Source: Streptomyces sp. AC558_RSS880
GTDB lineage: Bacteria > Actinomycetota > Actinomycetes > Streptomycetales > Streptomycetaceae
NCBI RefSeq assembly: GCF_019049255.1
Contig: NZ_JAGMUJ010000150.1
Location: 186,001 to 250,000, forward strand
Direction of reading: 5' to 3'
DNA length: 64,000 bases
Each line of letters begins with the position of its first letter. Positions within the stretch are counted from its first letter, which is position 1. The notes under the pieces were generated by a model. It was not told the DNA's origin. It searched no databases and worked only from the letters and a program-made list of their open reading frames with translations. Shown here piece after piece: positions 30,576-38,934 of the stretch. Position numbers and translations under genes: made by a program.

Positions 30576-32378
30576 TCATTTTGTCGGCTCCAGTCGGGCG
30601 TCCCGGTGCACGAGGGCCGCATAGCGCCCGCCGCGCTCCAGCAGCTCTTCGTGCGTACCGCGTTCGACCGCGCGGCCGGAGTCGAGGACCACGATCTGGT
30701 CGGCGTTCCGGACGGTGGACAGCCGGTGGGCGATGGTGACCGTGGTGCGGTCGGCCGACAGCGCGTCGATGGCCTCCTGGACGGCGGCCTCGGTACGGGT
30801 GTCCAGGGCACTGGTGGCCTCGTCGAGCACCAGGACCGGCGGATCGCGCAGGATGGTCCGGGCGATCGCCAGGCGCTGCTTCTCACCACCGGAGAAGCGG
30901 TGGCCGCGCTCGCCGACCACCGTGTCGTACCCGTCGGGCAGGGCGGCGATGTGGTCGTGGATCTGCGCGGCCCGGGCCGCCGCGTGCAGCTCCTCGTCGG
31001 TGGCGTCCGGCTTGGCGAAGCGCAGGTTGTCCGCGACCGAGGCGTGGAAGAGGTACGTCTCCTGGGAGACGACGCCCACCGCGCGGGCCAGCGTGTCGAA
31101 GTCGAGGTCGCGGACGTCGACGCCGTCGAGGGTGACCCGGCCGCCCGTCACGTCGTACAGCCGCGGCACGAGGTGACCGAGGGTGGACTTGCCGGCGCCG
31201 GTAGGGCCGACCACGGCGAGGCTGCCGCCCGGGGGGACGGTGATGTCGATGCCGTCGAGGACGGGGCCGCTCTTGTCGTCGTAGCCGAAGGTGACGCCCT
31301 CGAAGCGGACCTCGCCCTTGATCCGGTCGAGGTGGACCGGGTCCGCGCGCTCGGTGATGTCGACCGGGAGGTCGAGGTACTCGAAGATGCGCTGGAAGAG
31401 CGCGAGCGACGCCTGGATCTGGACACCGGTGGACAGCAGGCTCACCGCCGGGCGGAACAGGCCCTGCTGGAGCGAGACGAAGGCGACGACGGTGCCGATG
31501 GAGACCTCGGGGCCGCCCGTCTGCAGGGCGATGCCGGCCGTCCAGTAGATGATCGCCGGCATGGCCGACATGACGATCGTGATGACGGCCATGCGCCAGC
31601 GGCCGGCCATGTTCGACCGGACCTCCAGGTCGACCAGACGCTCGGACTCGTCCGAGAAGGCGCCGGTCAGCGAGTCGGAGCGGCCCATGGTGCGGCCGAG
31701 CAGGATGCCGCTGACCGAGAGCGACTCGGTGACCGTGGCGGCCATCGCCGCCATCTGCTTCTGGCGCCGGGTGGTGATCCTCTTGCGTTCGTCGCCGACG
31801 CGGCGGCTGATCCAGACGAACACCGGGAGCAGGACCAGCGTCACGACGGTCAGCCGCCAGTCGAGTGCCAGCATCGCGACGACGGTGGCGACCACGCTGG
31901 TGAGGTTGGAGACCAGGGAGGTCGCCGTGGAGGTCACGGTGGCCTGCATGCCGCCGATGTCGTTGGCGATGCGGGACTGGACCTCGCCGGTGCGGGTGCG
32001 GGTGAAGAAGGCGAGCGACATGCGCTGGAGCCGGCCGTAGACGGCGGTGCGCAGGTCGTGCATCACGCGCTGGCCGACGGTGGTCGAGATCAGGGTCTGC
32101 AGCACGCCGAAGACGCTGGTGAGGACGGCGCTGAGGATCATGCCGAGCGCGAGCAGGCTGAGCAGTCCGGTGCGGCCCTCGGGGATGGCGACGTCGAGGA
32201 TCGCCTTCAGCAGGAACGGGGTGGCCACCGAGACCAGTGAGGCGGCGCCGACGAGCAGGCCGACGATCGCGAGGCGGCCCCGGTAGGGACGGAAGAGCTT
32301 CAGGATGCGCCGCACCTGCCGGGGTTTCTCCTCGGTGCCGGCAGGCGGGGTCCAGTCGGGTTCGTGGTCGGGGTGCAT
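30576..32378 (-). CDS. ABC exporter, fused permease and ATPase (homodimer type)
   Basis: The 600-residue half-transporter has six TM helices in residues 40-320 (for example RLAIVGLLVGAASLVSVATPF) and a C-terminal nucleotide-binding domain. It has Walker A GPTGAGKST, the Q-loop VSQETYLF, signature FSGGEKQR, Walker B VLVLDEATSALD and the H-loop IAHRLSTV. All catalytic elements are intact, consistent with a homodimeric multidrug or lipid exporter. ATG at 32378 follows AAGGAG; the frame runs on to 32435. It is divergent from a MarR regulator across a palindrome, suggesting drug-responsive control. Confidence 0.9.
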   Translation of the reverse strand: MHPDHEPDWTPPAGTEEKPRQVRRILKLFRPYRGRLAIVGLLVGAASLVSVATPFLLKAILDVAIPEGRTGLLSLLALGMILSAVLTSVFGVLQTLISTTVGQRVMHDLRTAVYGRLQRMSLAFFTRTRTGEVQSRIANDIGGMQATVTSTATSLVSNLTSVVATVVAMLALDWRLTVVTLVLLPVFVWISRRVGDERKRITTRRQKQMAAMAATVTESLSVSGILLGRTMGRSDSLTGAFSDESERLVDLEVRSNMAGRWRMAVITIVMSAMPAIIYWTAGIALQTGGPEVSIGTVVAFVSLQQGLFRPAVSLLSTGVQIQASLALFQRIFEYLDLPVDITERADPVHLDRIKGEVRFEGVTFGYDDKSGPVLDGIDITVPPGGSLAVVGPTGAGKSTLGHLVPRLYDVTGGRVTLDGVDVRDLDFDTLARAVGVVSQETYLFHASVADNLRFAKPDATDEELHAAARAAQIHDHIAALPDGYDTVVGERGHRFSGGEKQRLAIARTILRDPPVLVLDEATSALDTRTEAAVQEAIDALSADRTTVTIAHRLSTVRNADQIVVLDSGRAVERGTHEELLERGGRYAALVHRDARLEPTK

Positions 32379-32427
32379 GGTCTCCTTAAGGTCGGACGCC
32401 CGGGAGGTGCCCCGGGGCGAGCGGAAC

Positions 32428-32460
32428 CCGTTCATTGTTACCTATGCTCACAGTGAACGG
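32428..32460. promoter_or_regulatory. Candidate MarR operator between exporter and regulator
   Basis: CCGTTCATTGT (32428-32438) and ACAGTGAACGG (32450-32460) form an inverted repeat with one mismatch and 11-nt spacing. It overlaps the likely promoters of both divergent genes. Confidence 0.65.
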
Positions 32461-32468
32461 CATCCTGA

Positions 32469-32474
32469 TACTGT
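32469..32474 (+). promoter_or_regulatory. -10 box (TACTGT) of the MarR gene
   Basis: TACTGT ends 6 nt before the ATG at 32481, a leaderless arrangement directly downstream of the operator. Confidence 0.5.
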
Positions 32475-32480
32475 TCCCGC

Positions 32481-32954
32481 ATGACCGCCCCCGACCCCGA
32501 CGGCCTGCTGGCCGAGCAACTGCTCCGGCTCACCCGCCGGGTGCACCGCATCCAGAAGCGCCATCTGGAGCGGCGCGAGCTCGGCATCACCCCTGCCCAG
32601 TCACGGCTGCTGCGCACCCTCGCGCACTACGGTTCACCGCCCCGCATGGCCGATCTGGCCGAGCGGCTGGAGGTGGTCCCCCGCGCCGTCACCACACTGG
32701 TCGACGGGCTGGAGGCGAACGGCAAGGTGCGGCGGGTGCCGGATCCGGCCAATCGGCGGGTGATCCGGATCGAGCTCACCGACGACGGGCGCGCGGCCCT
32801 GCGGGAGCTGCGCGCCGCGCGCCGGTCCGCCGCGGAGGAGATCCTGGCCCCGCTGGGGGAGGCGCAGCGCGAGGCGCTGGGCGAGTTGCTGGACACCCTG
32901 ATCGACGGGACGGTCCCCGCGCGGTGCGGCGATGCGTCCGGACGACCCGTGTGA
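32481..32954 (+). CDS. MarR family transcriptional regulator
   Basis: The 157-residue winged-HTH protein has LGITPAQSRLLRTLAHYGSPPRMADLAERLEV, the recognition helix VPRAVTTLVDGLEANGKV, and the wing DPANRRVIRIELTDDGR. MarR proteins are usually repressors released by small phenolics or drugs. Position and the palindrome indicate control of the divergent ABC exporter and of itself. No ribosome site precedes the ATG, consistent with leaderless translation. Confidence 0.92.
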   Translation: MTAPDPDGLLAEQLLRLTRRVHRIQKRHLERRELGITPAQSRLLRTLAHYGSPPRMADLAERLEVVPRAVTTLVDGLEANGKVRRVPDPANRRVIRIELTDDGRAALRELRAARRSAAEEILAPLGEAQREALGELLDTLIDGTVPARCGDASGRPV

Positions 32955-33154
32955 CGTGACGGTACGGCGGTGCCGGCCGCCCGGGCCGCCGGTTCCGTGC
33001 GGTCGTGTGGAAAACCGTTTGCCTCCCAGCACGTAGCGGGGTCAACCTGTCACGGTTTGCTGCCGCCGTCCCCGGACGGCGCGCAGCCGTGCCCGCACAC
33101 CCCTCCGCCTTTCTCCCGTTTCCACTTCCCCCTGATCCGAGCCACTGGGACGTC

Positions 33155-34987
33155 ATGCAGATCCAAGACCTTCCGTTCCCCGACCCGGGGGTGCCCGACG
33201 CGCGCTCGGGTCCCCGTTTCCTCTGGTGGCTCTTCCGGAACCAACTGTCCGGGCAGCTCAAGTCGCTGGCCTGGGGCCTGCTGCACTTCGCCTCCGTGGC
33301 CTCGCTGCCGTTCTGCGTCGGCGTCGCCGTCCAGGCCGCGGTCGACCGCTCCGGCGGCCGGCTCGCGCTGGCCGGCGGCCTGCTGGCGCTGGCCTGCGCG
33401 GGCAACGCGATCGGCGACACCTTCCTGCACCGCGCCGCCGTCACCAACTGGATCACCGCGGCGGCCCGCGTCCAGCAGCTGCTGGCCCGCAAGGCGGCGA
33501 TGCTGGGCTCCGCGCTGACCCGGCGGGTCGCCGCCGGGGAGGTCGTGGCGGTCTCCACCGGTGACGTCGAGAAGATCGGGTGGTTCGTGGAGGCCCTGTC
33601 GCGGTTCACCGCGGCGGCGGTCACCATCGTGCTGGTCTGCGTCGGCCTGGTCGTCTACCAGCCGGCGCTGGGGGTCGTCGTCGCCGTGGGACTGCCGGTG
33701 CTGGCGATCGCGGTGCTGCCGCTGCTGCCCCGCGCCACCCGGCGGGCGGACGTCCAGCGCGAGAAGGCCGGCCGGGCCACCGAGCTCGCCTCGGACACCG
33801 TCGCCGGACTGCGCGTACTGCGCGGCATCGGCGGCGAGGAACTGTTCCTCGACCGCTACCGCCGCGCCTCCCAGGAGGTCCGCCACGCCGCCGTGCGCAG
33901 CGCCAGGATGTGGGCCCTGATCGCCGCGATCCAGGTGATGCTGCCGGGAATCCTGCTGATCACGGTGGTCTGGTACGGCGTCCATCTCGCCCGCGAGGGC
34001 CGGATCACCGTCGGTGAACTGGTCACCGTCTACAGCTCGGTCATGGTGCTCACCTACCCGCTGCGGCACTTCGAGGAGATCGCGATGGCGTACTCCTTCT
34101 CGCGCCCCTCGGCGAAGCGGGCCGCGCGTGTGCTGTCGCTGGAGCGGGCCACGGACACCGCGGGGTCGCGCGACGCCGGGAACCCGTCCGGCGACCTGTA
34201 CGACCCGGCGACCGGTCTGCTCGCCCCCGCGGGCCGGCTCACCGCCGTGGTGTGCGGTGACCCGGACGCGGCGGGACGGCTGGCCGAACGGCTCGGCGGA
34301 CACGCCTCCGAGCGGGGCACCTCGGTGCTGCTCGGCGGGGTGCCGCTCGACGAGCTGCCGCTGGACTCCGCCCGCCGGGCCGTCCTCGTGCAGGACAAGG
34401 ATCCGGTGCTGCTCTCCGGCACCCTGCGCGAGCTGCTCGACGTGCCGGCGTCCGGCGCGGTCGACCCGCGCGACGCGCTGGACGCCGCGCAGTGCGGGGA
34501 CGTGCTGGCGGCACTGGTGCAGGGCTCGGTGGACGCCGCGGACCCGATGGACGCGCGGATCACCGAGCGCGGGCGGTCCCTGTCCGGCGGGCAGCGCCAG
34601 CGGCTCGCGCTGGCCCGGTCGCTGGTCACGGACCCGGAGGTGCTCGTCCTGGACGAGCCGACCTCGGCCGTCGACTCGCACACCGAGGCCCGTATCGCCC
34701 AGGGCGTGCGTGACCTGCGGGCGCGGCGCACCACCGTGGTGTTCACCTCGTCCCCGCTGCTGCTGGACCGCGCCGACCGGGTGGTGTTCCTGCACGGCGA
34801 CACCGTCGCGGCGACCGGCGAGCACCGCGAACTGGTGCGCACCGAGCCCCGGTACCGGGCCGTGGTGACGCGCGAGACCGAGGACGAGGCCGCGTCGGCC
34901 GAGGTCCTGGACAAGGACGGCGTCCTGCGCGAGGACGAGGTCCTGCACCGACTGGAACAGCTGGAAGAGATCGAGGAGACAGCATGA
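33155..34987 (+). CDS. ABC exporter half, degenerate Walker A, canonical signature
   Basis: The 610-residue permease-ATPase fusion has its TM domain at about residues 25-310. In the ATPase domain the Walker A position (about residue 365) reads CGDPDAAGRLAERLG, lacking the GKS/T, and the H-loop His is replaced (FTSSPLLLD). The signature LSGGQRQRLALARSL and Walker B VLVLDEPTSAVD are intact. This is the subunit that supplies the working signature to its partner. The next gene starts inside its stop (ATGA), so the two are made together as a heterodimer. The C-terminal tail is acidic. Start at ATG 33155 with GGGA upstream; the frame is open to 33005. Confidence 0.88.
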   Translation: MQIQDLPFPDPGVPDARSGPRFLWWLFRNQLSGQLKSLAWGLLHFASVASLPFCVGVAVQAAVDRSGGRLALAGGLLALACAGNAIGDTFLHRAAVTNWITAAARVQQLLARKAAMLGSALTRRVAAGEVVAVSTGDVEKIGWFVEALSRFTAAAVTIVLVCVGLVVYQPALGVVVAVGLPVLAIAVLPLLPRATRRADVQREKAGRATELASDTVAGLRVLRGIGGEELFLDRYRRASQEVRHAAVRSARMWALIAAIQVMLPGILLITVVWYGVHLAREGRITVGELVTVYSSVMVLTYPLRHFEEIAMAYSFSRPSAKRAARVLSLERATDTAGSRDAGNPSGDLYDPATGLLAPAGRLTAVVCGDPDAAGRLAERLGGHASERGTSVLLGGVPLDELPLDSARRAVLVQDKDPVLLSGTLRELLDVPASGAVDPRDALDAAQCGDVLAALVQGSVDAADPMDARITERGRSLSGGQRQRLALARSLVTDPEVLVLDEPTSAVDSHTEARIAQGVRDLRARRTTVVFTSSPLLLDRADRVVFLHGDTVAATGEHRELVRTEPRYRAVVTRETEDEAASAEVLDKDGVLREDEVLHRLEQLEEIEETA

Positions 34988-36765
34988 TCGGCGTGGCGCC
35001 ACCGGCCTACGACCCGGCGGCCCCGACCACGGCCGCCACGCTGCCCGTGGGGGCGCCCGCGACCGTCCGCGCCTACGTGGGCGAGCTGCTGCGCAGGCAC
35101 CGCCGGGCCTTCGTGCTGCTGATCACCGTGAACACGGTCGCCGTGCTCGCCTCGATGGTGGGCCCGTATCTGCTGGGCGGACTGGTGGAACGGGTCTCGG
35201 ACCGGGAGCGGGAGCTGCATCTGGGGCTCACGGTCACGCTGTTCGTGCTCGCGCTGGCCCTCCAGGCGGTGTTCGTCCGGCAGGTACGGCTGCGCGGGGC
35301 GATGCTCGGCGAGCGGATGCTGGCCGATCTGCGCGAGGACTTCCTGGTGCGGTCGGTCGGGCTGCCGCCGGGGGTGCTGGAGCGGGCGGGCACGGGTGAT
35401 CTGCTGTCGCGGATCACGACCGACATCGACCGGCTCGGCAACGCCATGCGCGAGGCCGTGCCCCAGCTGGCCATCGGCGTGGTGTGGGCGGCGCTGCTGC
35501 TGGGCGGGCTGGTCGTCACGGCGCCCGAGCTGGCGCCGGCCGTGCTGCTCGCCGTGCCGCTGCTGGTGATCGGCTGCCGCTGGTACTTCCGGCGGGCGCC
35601 GGCCGCCTACCGCTCGGAGGCCGCCGGGTACGCCGCCGTGGCCGCCGCGCTCACCGAGACCGTGGACGCGGGGCGGACCGTGGAGGCGCACCGCCTCAGC
35701 GCTCGTCGTGTGGCGCTGTCGGACCAGCGGGTCAAGGAGTGGACGGCCTGGGAGCGCTACACCCTCTGGCTGCGGTCGGTGCTCTTCCCCGTCGTCAACA
35801 TCACCCACGTCACCGTGCTCGGCTCGGTGCTGATGATCGGCGGGGTGTTCGTCCTGCAGGGCTGGATCGGCGTCGGCCAGCTGACCACGGGCGCGCTGAT
35901 CGCGCAGATGCTCGTCGACCCGGTGGGACTGATCCTGCGCTGGTACGACGAGCTGCAGGTGGCACAGGTGTCGCTGGCCCGGCTGGTCGGGGTCCGGGAC
36001 ATCGAGCCCGACGCCGGTGACGCCGCGCTCGCCCCCGACGGGCGCCGGGTGCACGCGGACCGGGTGCACTTCGGCTACCGGGAGGGCGTCGACGTGCTGC
36101 GCAAGGTGTCCCTCGAGGTCGCTCCCGGGACCAGGCTGGCACTGGTCGGTCCCTCGGGCGCGGGCAAGTCCACCCTGGGCCGGCTGCTCGCCGGGATCTA
36201 CGCGCCCCGGGACGGGCGGGTCACCCTGGGCGACGCCGAGCTGTCGCGGATGACCGCGGAACGGGTCCGGGAGCACGTGGCCCTGGTCAACCAGGAGCAC
36301 CACGTCTTCGTGGGCTCCCTGCGCGACAATCTGCGGCTCGCCAGGACGAACGCGGAGGACGCCGAACTGTGGGCGGCGCTCGGGGCGGTCGACGCGGACG
36401 GCTGGGCCCGTGCGCTGGACGAGGGCCTGGACACCGAGGTCGGCTCCGGCGGGTTCGCGCTCACCCCGGCCCAGGCCCAGCAGATCGCGCTGGCCCGGCT
36501 GGTGCTGGCCGACCCGCACACGCTGGTCCTGGACGAGGCGACCTCGCTGCTCGACCCGCGCGCGGCACGGCACCTGGAACGCTCCCTGGCCCGTGTCCTG
36601 GACGGCAGGACCGTCATCGCCATCGCCCACCGCCTGCACACCGCCCACGACGCGGACGTCATCGCCGTCGTGGAGAACGGCCGCATCAGCGAACTGGGCA
36701 GCCACGACGACCTGGTCGCGGCGGACGGAGCGTACGCGGCGCTGTGGCGCTCCTGGCACGGCTGA
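34984..36765 (+). CDS. ABC exporter half, canonical Walker A, degenerate signature
   Basis: 593 residues, six TM helices (about 40-310), then an ATPase domain with intact Walker A GPSGAGKST (about 388), Walker B TLVLDEATSLLD and H-loop IAIAHRLHT. The signature reads LTPAQAQQIALARL instead of LSGGQ. Together with the upstream subunit this makes one competent and one dead ATP site, as in BmrCD, TmrAB and TAP. Substrate unknown. A GC hairpin about 160 nt downstream may end the operon. Confidence 0.9.
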   Translation: MIGVAPPAYDPAAPTTAATLPVGAPATVRAYVGELLRRHRRAFVLLITVNTVAVLASMVGPYLLGGLVERVSDRERELHLGLTVTLFVLALALQAVFVRQVRLRGAMLGERMLADLREDFLVRSVGLPPGVLERAGTGDLLSRITTDIDRLGNAMREAVPQLAIGVVWAALLLGGLVVTAPELAPAVLLAVPLLVIGCRWYFRRAPAAYRSEAAGYAAVAAALTETVDAGRTVEAHRLSARRVALSDQRVKEWTAWERYTLWLRSVLFPVVNITHVTVLGSVLMIGGVFVLQGWIGVGQLTTGALIAQMLVDPVGLILRWYDELQVAQVSLARLVGVRDIEPDAGDAALAPDGRRVHADRVHFGYREGVDVLRKVSLEVAPGTRLALVGPSGAGKSTLGRLLAGIYAPRDGRVTLGDAELSRMTAERVREHVALVNQEHHVFVGSLRDNLRLARTNAEDAELWAALGAVDADGWARALDEGLDTEVGSGGFALTPAQAQQIALARLVLADPHTLVLDEATSLLDPRAARHLERSLARVLDGRTVIAIAHRLHTAHDADVIAVVENGRISELGSHDDLVAADGAYAALWRSWHG

Positions 36766-37233
36766 GCCCGTACCGCCCCGGCGGGAGCGGGCCTGCGGGC
36801 GAGGTCTCCTCGGATCTGCCGCGGTGCCCCCGGGCCGGCCCGGAATCCCGCTGCCCGGGTCGGCGGCGCGGGGCTCTACCGCCGCCCAGCCGCCGGCCCG
36901 GGGCGTGCAACGCCCCCGGCAGCGGTGGGGCCGGGGAACGCGGCCCCACCGGCGACCGTGCCCGTGCGGGTCCGCGGGCCCGGGGACGCTTCCGGGACGC
37001 GGGCCGGGGCAGCGGCGGGGGTGCCGGGCGGGGCGGGGGCCCCGGGCGCGCCGCACGCCGGTGGTGTGCCGTTGCGCAGTGGGGAGCTCCGGTGGAAGGC
37101 TGGAGTCAGGCACCGGCTCGGGGGCGCCCGGGGCCCGGCGGACCGGGCACGGACGGCGCCAGTGCCCCGTGCAACGGCGACCCGCCGCGGTCCGCGGTGA
37201 GAAGGGGCCCGTCCTCACCCCCTGGAGGTACCT
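36766..37233. other. Intergenic, very GC-rich; one hairpin, no gene recognised
   Basis: 468 nt with open frames on both strands but no recognisable protein or ribosome site until the GGAGG before 37234. A perfect 10-bp stem at 36924-36950 (7-nt loop) is a possible terminator of the ABC operon. No AT-rich Zur-type box is visible before the DUF5709/L31 genes. Confidence 0.6.
36924..36950 (+). terminator. Possible terminator after the ABC operon
   Basis: Arms 36924-36933 and 36941-36950 pair perfectly around a 7-nt loop. Confidence 0.45.
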
Positions 37234-37704
37234 GTGAACAGCGCCGACGGATGGGGAGACGACGTCTACCAGCCCGACGGTTCCGAGCAGAGGGAGGACA
37301 CCGGGCTGCTCGACGCGGAGGACACCCTCGAGTACGACGGTGTCGACGATCCCCTCGACCGGGGCTGGTCCCCGCCGGAACGTCCCTGGGCGGTGGAGCA
37401 CACCGGCGTGACGGCCGCGGAACGCCACCGGGGCGAGACCTTGGAACAGCGGCTCGCCGAGGAGCAGCCCGACTCCCTCGCACCCGACGGCGACGACCTG
37501 GGCGATTCCCAGGACACCGACGGGGAACTCCTGGACAACGAGGTGGGCGCCGCACGCTCCGGCCGGCTCGTGGCCCCCGACGAAGGGGCGCACGAGGACG
37601 AGGAGGAGGCCCTGGTCGCCATGGACGTCGGCATCGACGGCGCGGCCGCCACCGCCGAGGAGGCCGCGATGCACGTCGTCGACGAGGACAACCTGCCGGG
37701 CTGA
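37234..37704 (+). CDS. DUF5709 family acidic protein
   Basis: The 156-residue, strongly acidic protein (many Asp/Glu) starts at GTG 37234 with GGAGG 5 nt upstream. The family-typical opening GWGDDVYQPDGSEQREDTGLLDAEDTLEYDG is followed by DPLDRGWSPPERP and ETLEQRLAEEQPD, then a C-terminal EEAAMHVVDED. It looks intrinsically disordered; no function is established. Only 15 nt separate it from the L31 gene, which has its own GAGGAG site, so the two probably form an operon. Confidence 0.75.
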   Translation: MNSADGWGDDVYQPDGSEQREDTGLLDAEDTLEYDGVDDPLDRGWSPPERPWAVEHTGVTAAERHRGETLEQRLAEEQPDSLAPDGDDLGDSQDTDGELLDNEVGAARSGRLVAPDEGAHEDEEEALVAMDVGIDGAAATAEEAAMHVVDEDNLPG

Positions 37705-37719
37705 CCCCGAGGAGCATTC

Positions 37720-37974
37720 ATGCAACAGGACAAGCACCCCGACTACCACCCGGTCGTCTTCCGTGACCGTGCCGCCGGTTACGCCTTCCTCACCCGGTCC
37801 ACCGCGACCAGCGACCGGACCATCGAGTGGGACGACGGCGAGACCTACCCGGTGGTGGAGGTGGAGATCTCCTCGGAGAGCCACCCGTTCTACACGGGCA
37901 GGGCCAGGACCGTGGACACGGAGGGCCGCGTCGCCCGCTTCGAGCGCCGGTACGGCGGTGAGGGCTCCGGCTGA
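37720..37974 (+). CDS. rpmE2: 50S ribosomal protein L31 type B
   Basis: The 84-residue protein has the type B L31 sequence: KHPDYHPVVFRDRAAGYAFLTRST, then YPVVEVEISSESHPFYTGRAR, and VARFERRYG. It lacks the zinc-ribbon Cys residues of type A L31, the form used under zinc limitation to release zinc from ribosomes. In streptomycetes such paralogues are usually under Zur control, but no Zur-like palindrome is visible here and the gene follows DUF5709 closely. Confidence 0.9.
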   Translation: MQQDKHPDYHPVVFRDRAAGYAFLTRSTATSDRTIEWDDGETYPVVEVEISSESHPFYTGRARTVDTEGRVARFERRYGGEGSG

Positions 37975-37994
37975 GCCCCGGGCGGGCGCGTCCC

Positions 37995-38789
37995 TCAGAT
38001 GACGTTGAGCGCCGCCGCGCAGCCCACTCCGCCCAGCAGCATGAACACGGGCATCAGCACCTTCAGCTCCACCCAGCTGCCCGCCCGGAACCGCATCGCC
38101 TTCGGCGGGCCGATCGGGTACCAGCGCTTGCGGCCCACCGGTATCGGCCACAGGACCGGGCAGCCGGAGACGGTCAGCGCGTCCCCGATGTCGTGCACCA
38201 GCGCGCCCAGCACGACCGGCAGCCCCAGCCACAGGTACTCCTGGCCCGGCGCGGTGAACAGCCAGTCCGAGCCGTTGCCCGGCTCGTCCAGCACCCCCGC
38301 GAGGATCCAGGCGCTGGTCGCCGCCAGCAGCCACACCAGGACGTCGCTGCTGGAGCCTCGCGTCGCCCGCCACAGCAGGCCCTCGATGGCCAGCACCATG
38401 TGCACGAAGAGGATGGCCAGCACCGCCCAACGGCCGCCCGCGATCGCGAGGACCGCGGTGCCCGCGCCGATCAGGACGGCCCACAGCCACGTGTGCGTGA
38501 GCGTGCGGTGCCCGCCGGAGCGGCGCGGGTCGCCCTGCTTCTTGGTGGCCTTGTAGACGGCGTAGGACAGCTTGTCGACGATCTCGCACAGCCAGCGGGA
38601 CAGGGGCCCGAAGGCCCGCGAGATGGTGGCCGCCTTGTGGTCCAGGTCCGGGGCGAGCGCGGCACCGGCGCAGATCAGGGCGCCGGCCAGGAGGACCGGC
38701 CAGGGCATGGCGTGTCCGGCCGCGGCCGTCGCCGCGCCGACCCCGAGCCAGGCCGCGGCGCCCGACAGTGAGTGTGCTGGTCCCATCAT
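37995..38789 (-). CDS. YdjM/DUF457-type inner membrane metal-dependent hydrolase
   Basis: The 264-residue multi-TM protein has GPAHSLSGAAAW at the start and APDLDHKAATISRAFG, followed by SGGHRTLTHTWLW and LGALVHDIGDALTVSG. These His/Asp motifs are those of the YdjM (DUF457) membrane family, annotated as metal-dependent hydrolases; E. coli YdjM is LexA-regulated. Three in-frame ATGs compete: 38807 has GAGGA too close, while 38789 is better placed, giving MMGPAHS. It is divergent from the helicase gene. Confidence 0.8.
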   Translation of the reverse strand: MMGPAHSLSGAAAWLGVGAATAAAGHAMPWPVLLAGALICAGAALAPDLDHKAATISRAFGPLSRWLCEIVDKLSYAVYKATKKQGDPRRSGGHRTLTHTWLWAVLIGAGTAVLAIAGGRWAVLAILFVHMVLAIEGLLWRATRGSSSDVLVWLLAATSAWILAGVLDEPGNGSDWLFTAPGQEYLWLGLPVVLGALVHDIGDALTVSGCPVLWPIPVGRKRWYPIGPPKAMRFRAGSWVELKVLMPVFMLLGGVGCAAALNVI

Positions 38790-38922
38790 CGCCGTTGCCC
38801 GCCCCATTCCTCGTTCGCCACCGGTCGGTTGACCGGGCGCGTCGGCCCTCCGCCGGCGACACAGCGTAGCGTTCGCGATCTTCCCGCCCACAGCCGATTC
38901 CCCCATCGGCCGGGTGGGCAGG

Positions 38923-38928
38923 CAAGAT
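38923..38928 (+). promoter_or_regulatory. Possible -10 box (CAAGAT) of the helicase gene
   Basis: CAAGAT ends 6 nt before the GTG at 38935; leaderless start suspected. Confidence 0.3.
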
Positions 38929-38934
38929 GGGGGC

